DNA of 21,944 nt from an uncultured Eubacteriales bacterium (lineage in GTDB: Bacteria > Bacillota > Clostridia > Oscillospirales > Acutalibacteraceae). The first letter of the stretch is position 1. The number at the start of each line of letters is the position of its first letter. The notes beneath the pieces were generated by a model. It made no database searches. It saw only the letters and a list, made by a program, of their open reading frames with translations, and was not told the origin of the DNA. The translations under genes and the position numbers were made by a program. The stretch spans positions 1 through 21,944 of the forward strand of contig ONPH01000005.1 in assembly GCA_900319655.1 (NCBI GenBank). The letters run 5' to 3'. Below, piece by piece: positions 21,719 to 21,944 of this stretch.

Positions 21719-21944
21719 TTACTGCTGTTTTGCTTCAAGCTCATCAATTCGTTTTTCAATGTCCGCGACTGTCAAAAAGTCCTTAGAGAATGAAAGGATT
21801 TTTAATGCAACTGACATTTTAATATAATCGGTCTCCGCTGTTCTGAGAAGTTTTTCTATAGTGTTGACCGCTTCAAGGTTCAAAGAAATCAGCTTGTTTG
21901 CGCTTGCTTCAAGGATTTTTCGCCGTTGTTGAAAAATCAGCTCT
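21719..21944 (-). CDS. C-terminal part of a helical protein, perhaps an HTH/small-terminase-like phage protein
   Basis: Open to the window edge, so the N-terminus is missing. 74 residues are visible: ELIFQQRRKILEASANKLIS, then LNLEAVNTIEKLLRTAETDY and IKMSVALKILSFSKDFLTVA, ending DIEKRIDELEAKQQ. The run of amphipathic helices (KLISLNLEAVNTIEKLL, then VALKILSFSKDF) and a closing charged helix resembles the C-terminal helical part of phage HTH proteins and small terminase subunits, where a similar 'ANKL-ELALEAL-TLEELL' pattern occurs. This similarity is from memory and weak. It is the first of three minus-strand genes reading leftward. Confidence 0.5.
   Translation of the reverse strand, partial: ELIFQQRRKILEASANKLISLNLEAVNTIEKLLRTAETDYIKMSVALKILSFSKDFLTVADIEKRIDELEAKQQ

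Noticed and set aside
1..21944. CRISPR arrays, tRNA or rRNA genes, transposase genes
   Set aside because: None seen: no regularly spaced repeats, no tRNA-type clover-leaf signatures and no IS-type frames in the window.

Overview
The window looks like chromosomal DNA of a Gram-positive Clostridia member, probably a gut Oscillospiraceae/Ruminococcaceae relative. This is inferred from the AGGAGG-type ribosome binding sites, the class B sortase, two LytR-CpsA-Psr (LCP) proteins, YfhO and LicD envelope enzymes, RNase Y, FMN and THF riboswitches driving ECF-transporter S components, and a BlaI/M56 pair. No rRNA, tRNA or CRISPR array was seen. The last ~3.3 kb is visibly more AT-rich and carries a Tn916-type integrase and phage-like small genes, so it is probably acquired DNA.

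Layout. 1-1852 (+): 3' part of a class B sortase overlapping an LCP-family protein. 1968-3370: a divergent pair, a minus-strand HTH-like protein and a plus-strand von Willebrand A (VWA) protein, between two bidirectional terminators. 3424-5391 (-): a second LCP protein and a YfbR-like HD-domain 5'-nucleotidase. 5525-12829 (+): a tightly packed six-gene run: YfhO-type membrane protein, M20 dipeptidase, DUF975-like membrane protein, ExoA-like GT2 glycosyltransferase, LicD transferase and AlkD-like DNA glycosylase. Four of these genes lie on surface-glycan or membrane themes. 12830-14714 (+): FMN riboswitch and ribU, then an unidentified foldable segment with its own promoter, then a THF-I riboswitch and folT; together these form a vitamin-uptake block. 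14899-16501 (+): BlaI-type repressor and M56 (BlaR1/MecR1-like) membrane protease, with operator dyads ahead of them. 16705-18258 (-): RNase Y, with a long leader and a foldable 3' region.

18259-21944: a 700-base gene-free stretch, then the minus-strand integrase, a ribbon-helix-helix gene fragment without a start codon, and three minus-strand genes at the right edge (223 aa, 46 aa, and a 74-aa C-terminal piece). A 22-base inverted pair and a 21-base direct pair of repeats surround the integrase and may be recombination sites.

The strongest candidates for something undescribed are the three-way-junction RNA at 13842-13928, the pseudoknot-capable RNA after rny, the HTH/VWA divergent module, and the repeats around the integrase. 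None could be tested by database search here. All family names come from motif recognition in the translated sequence.
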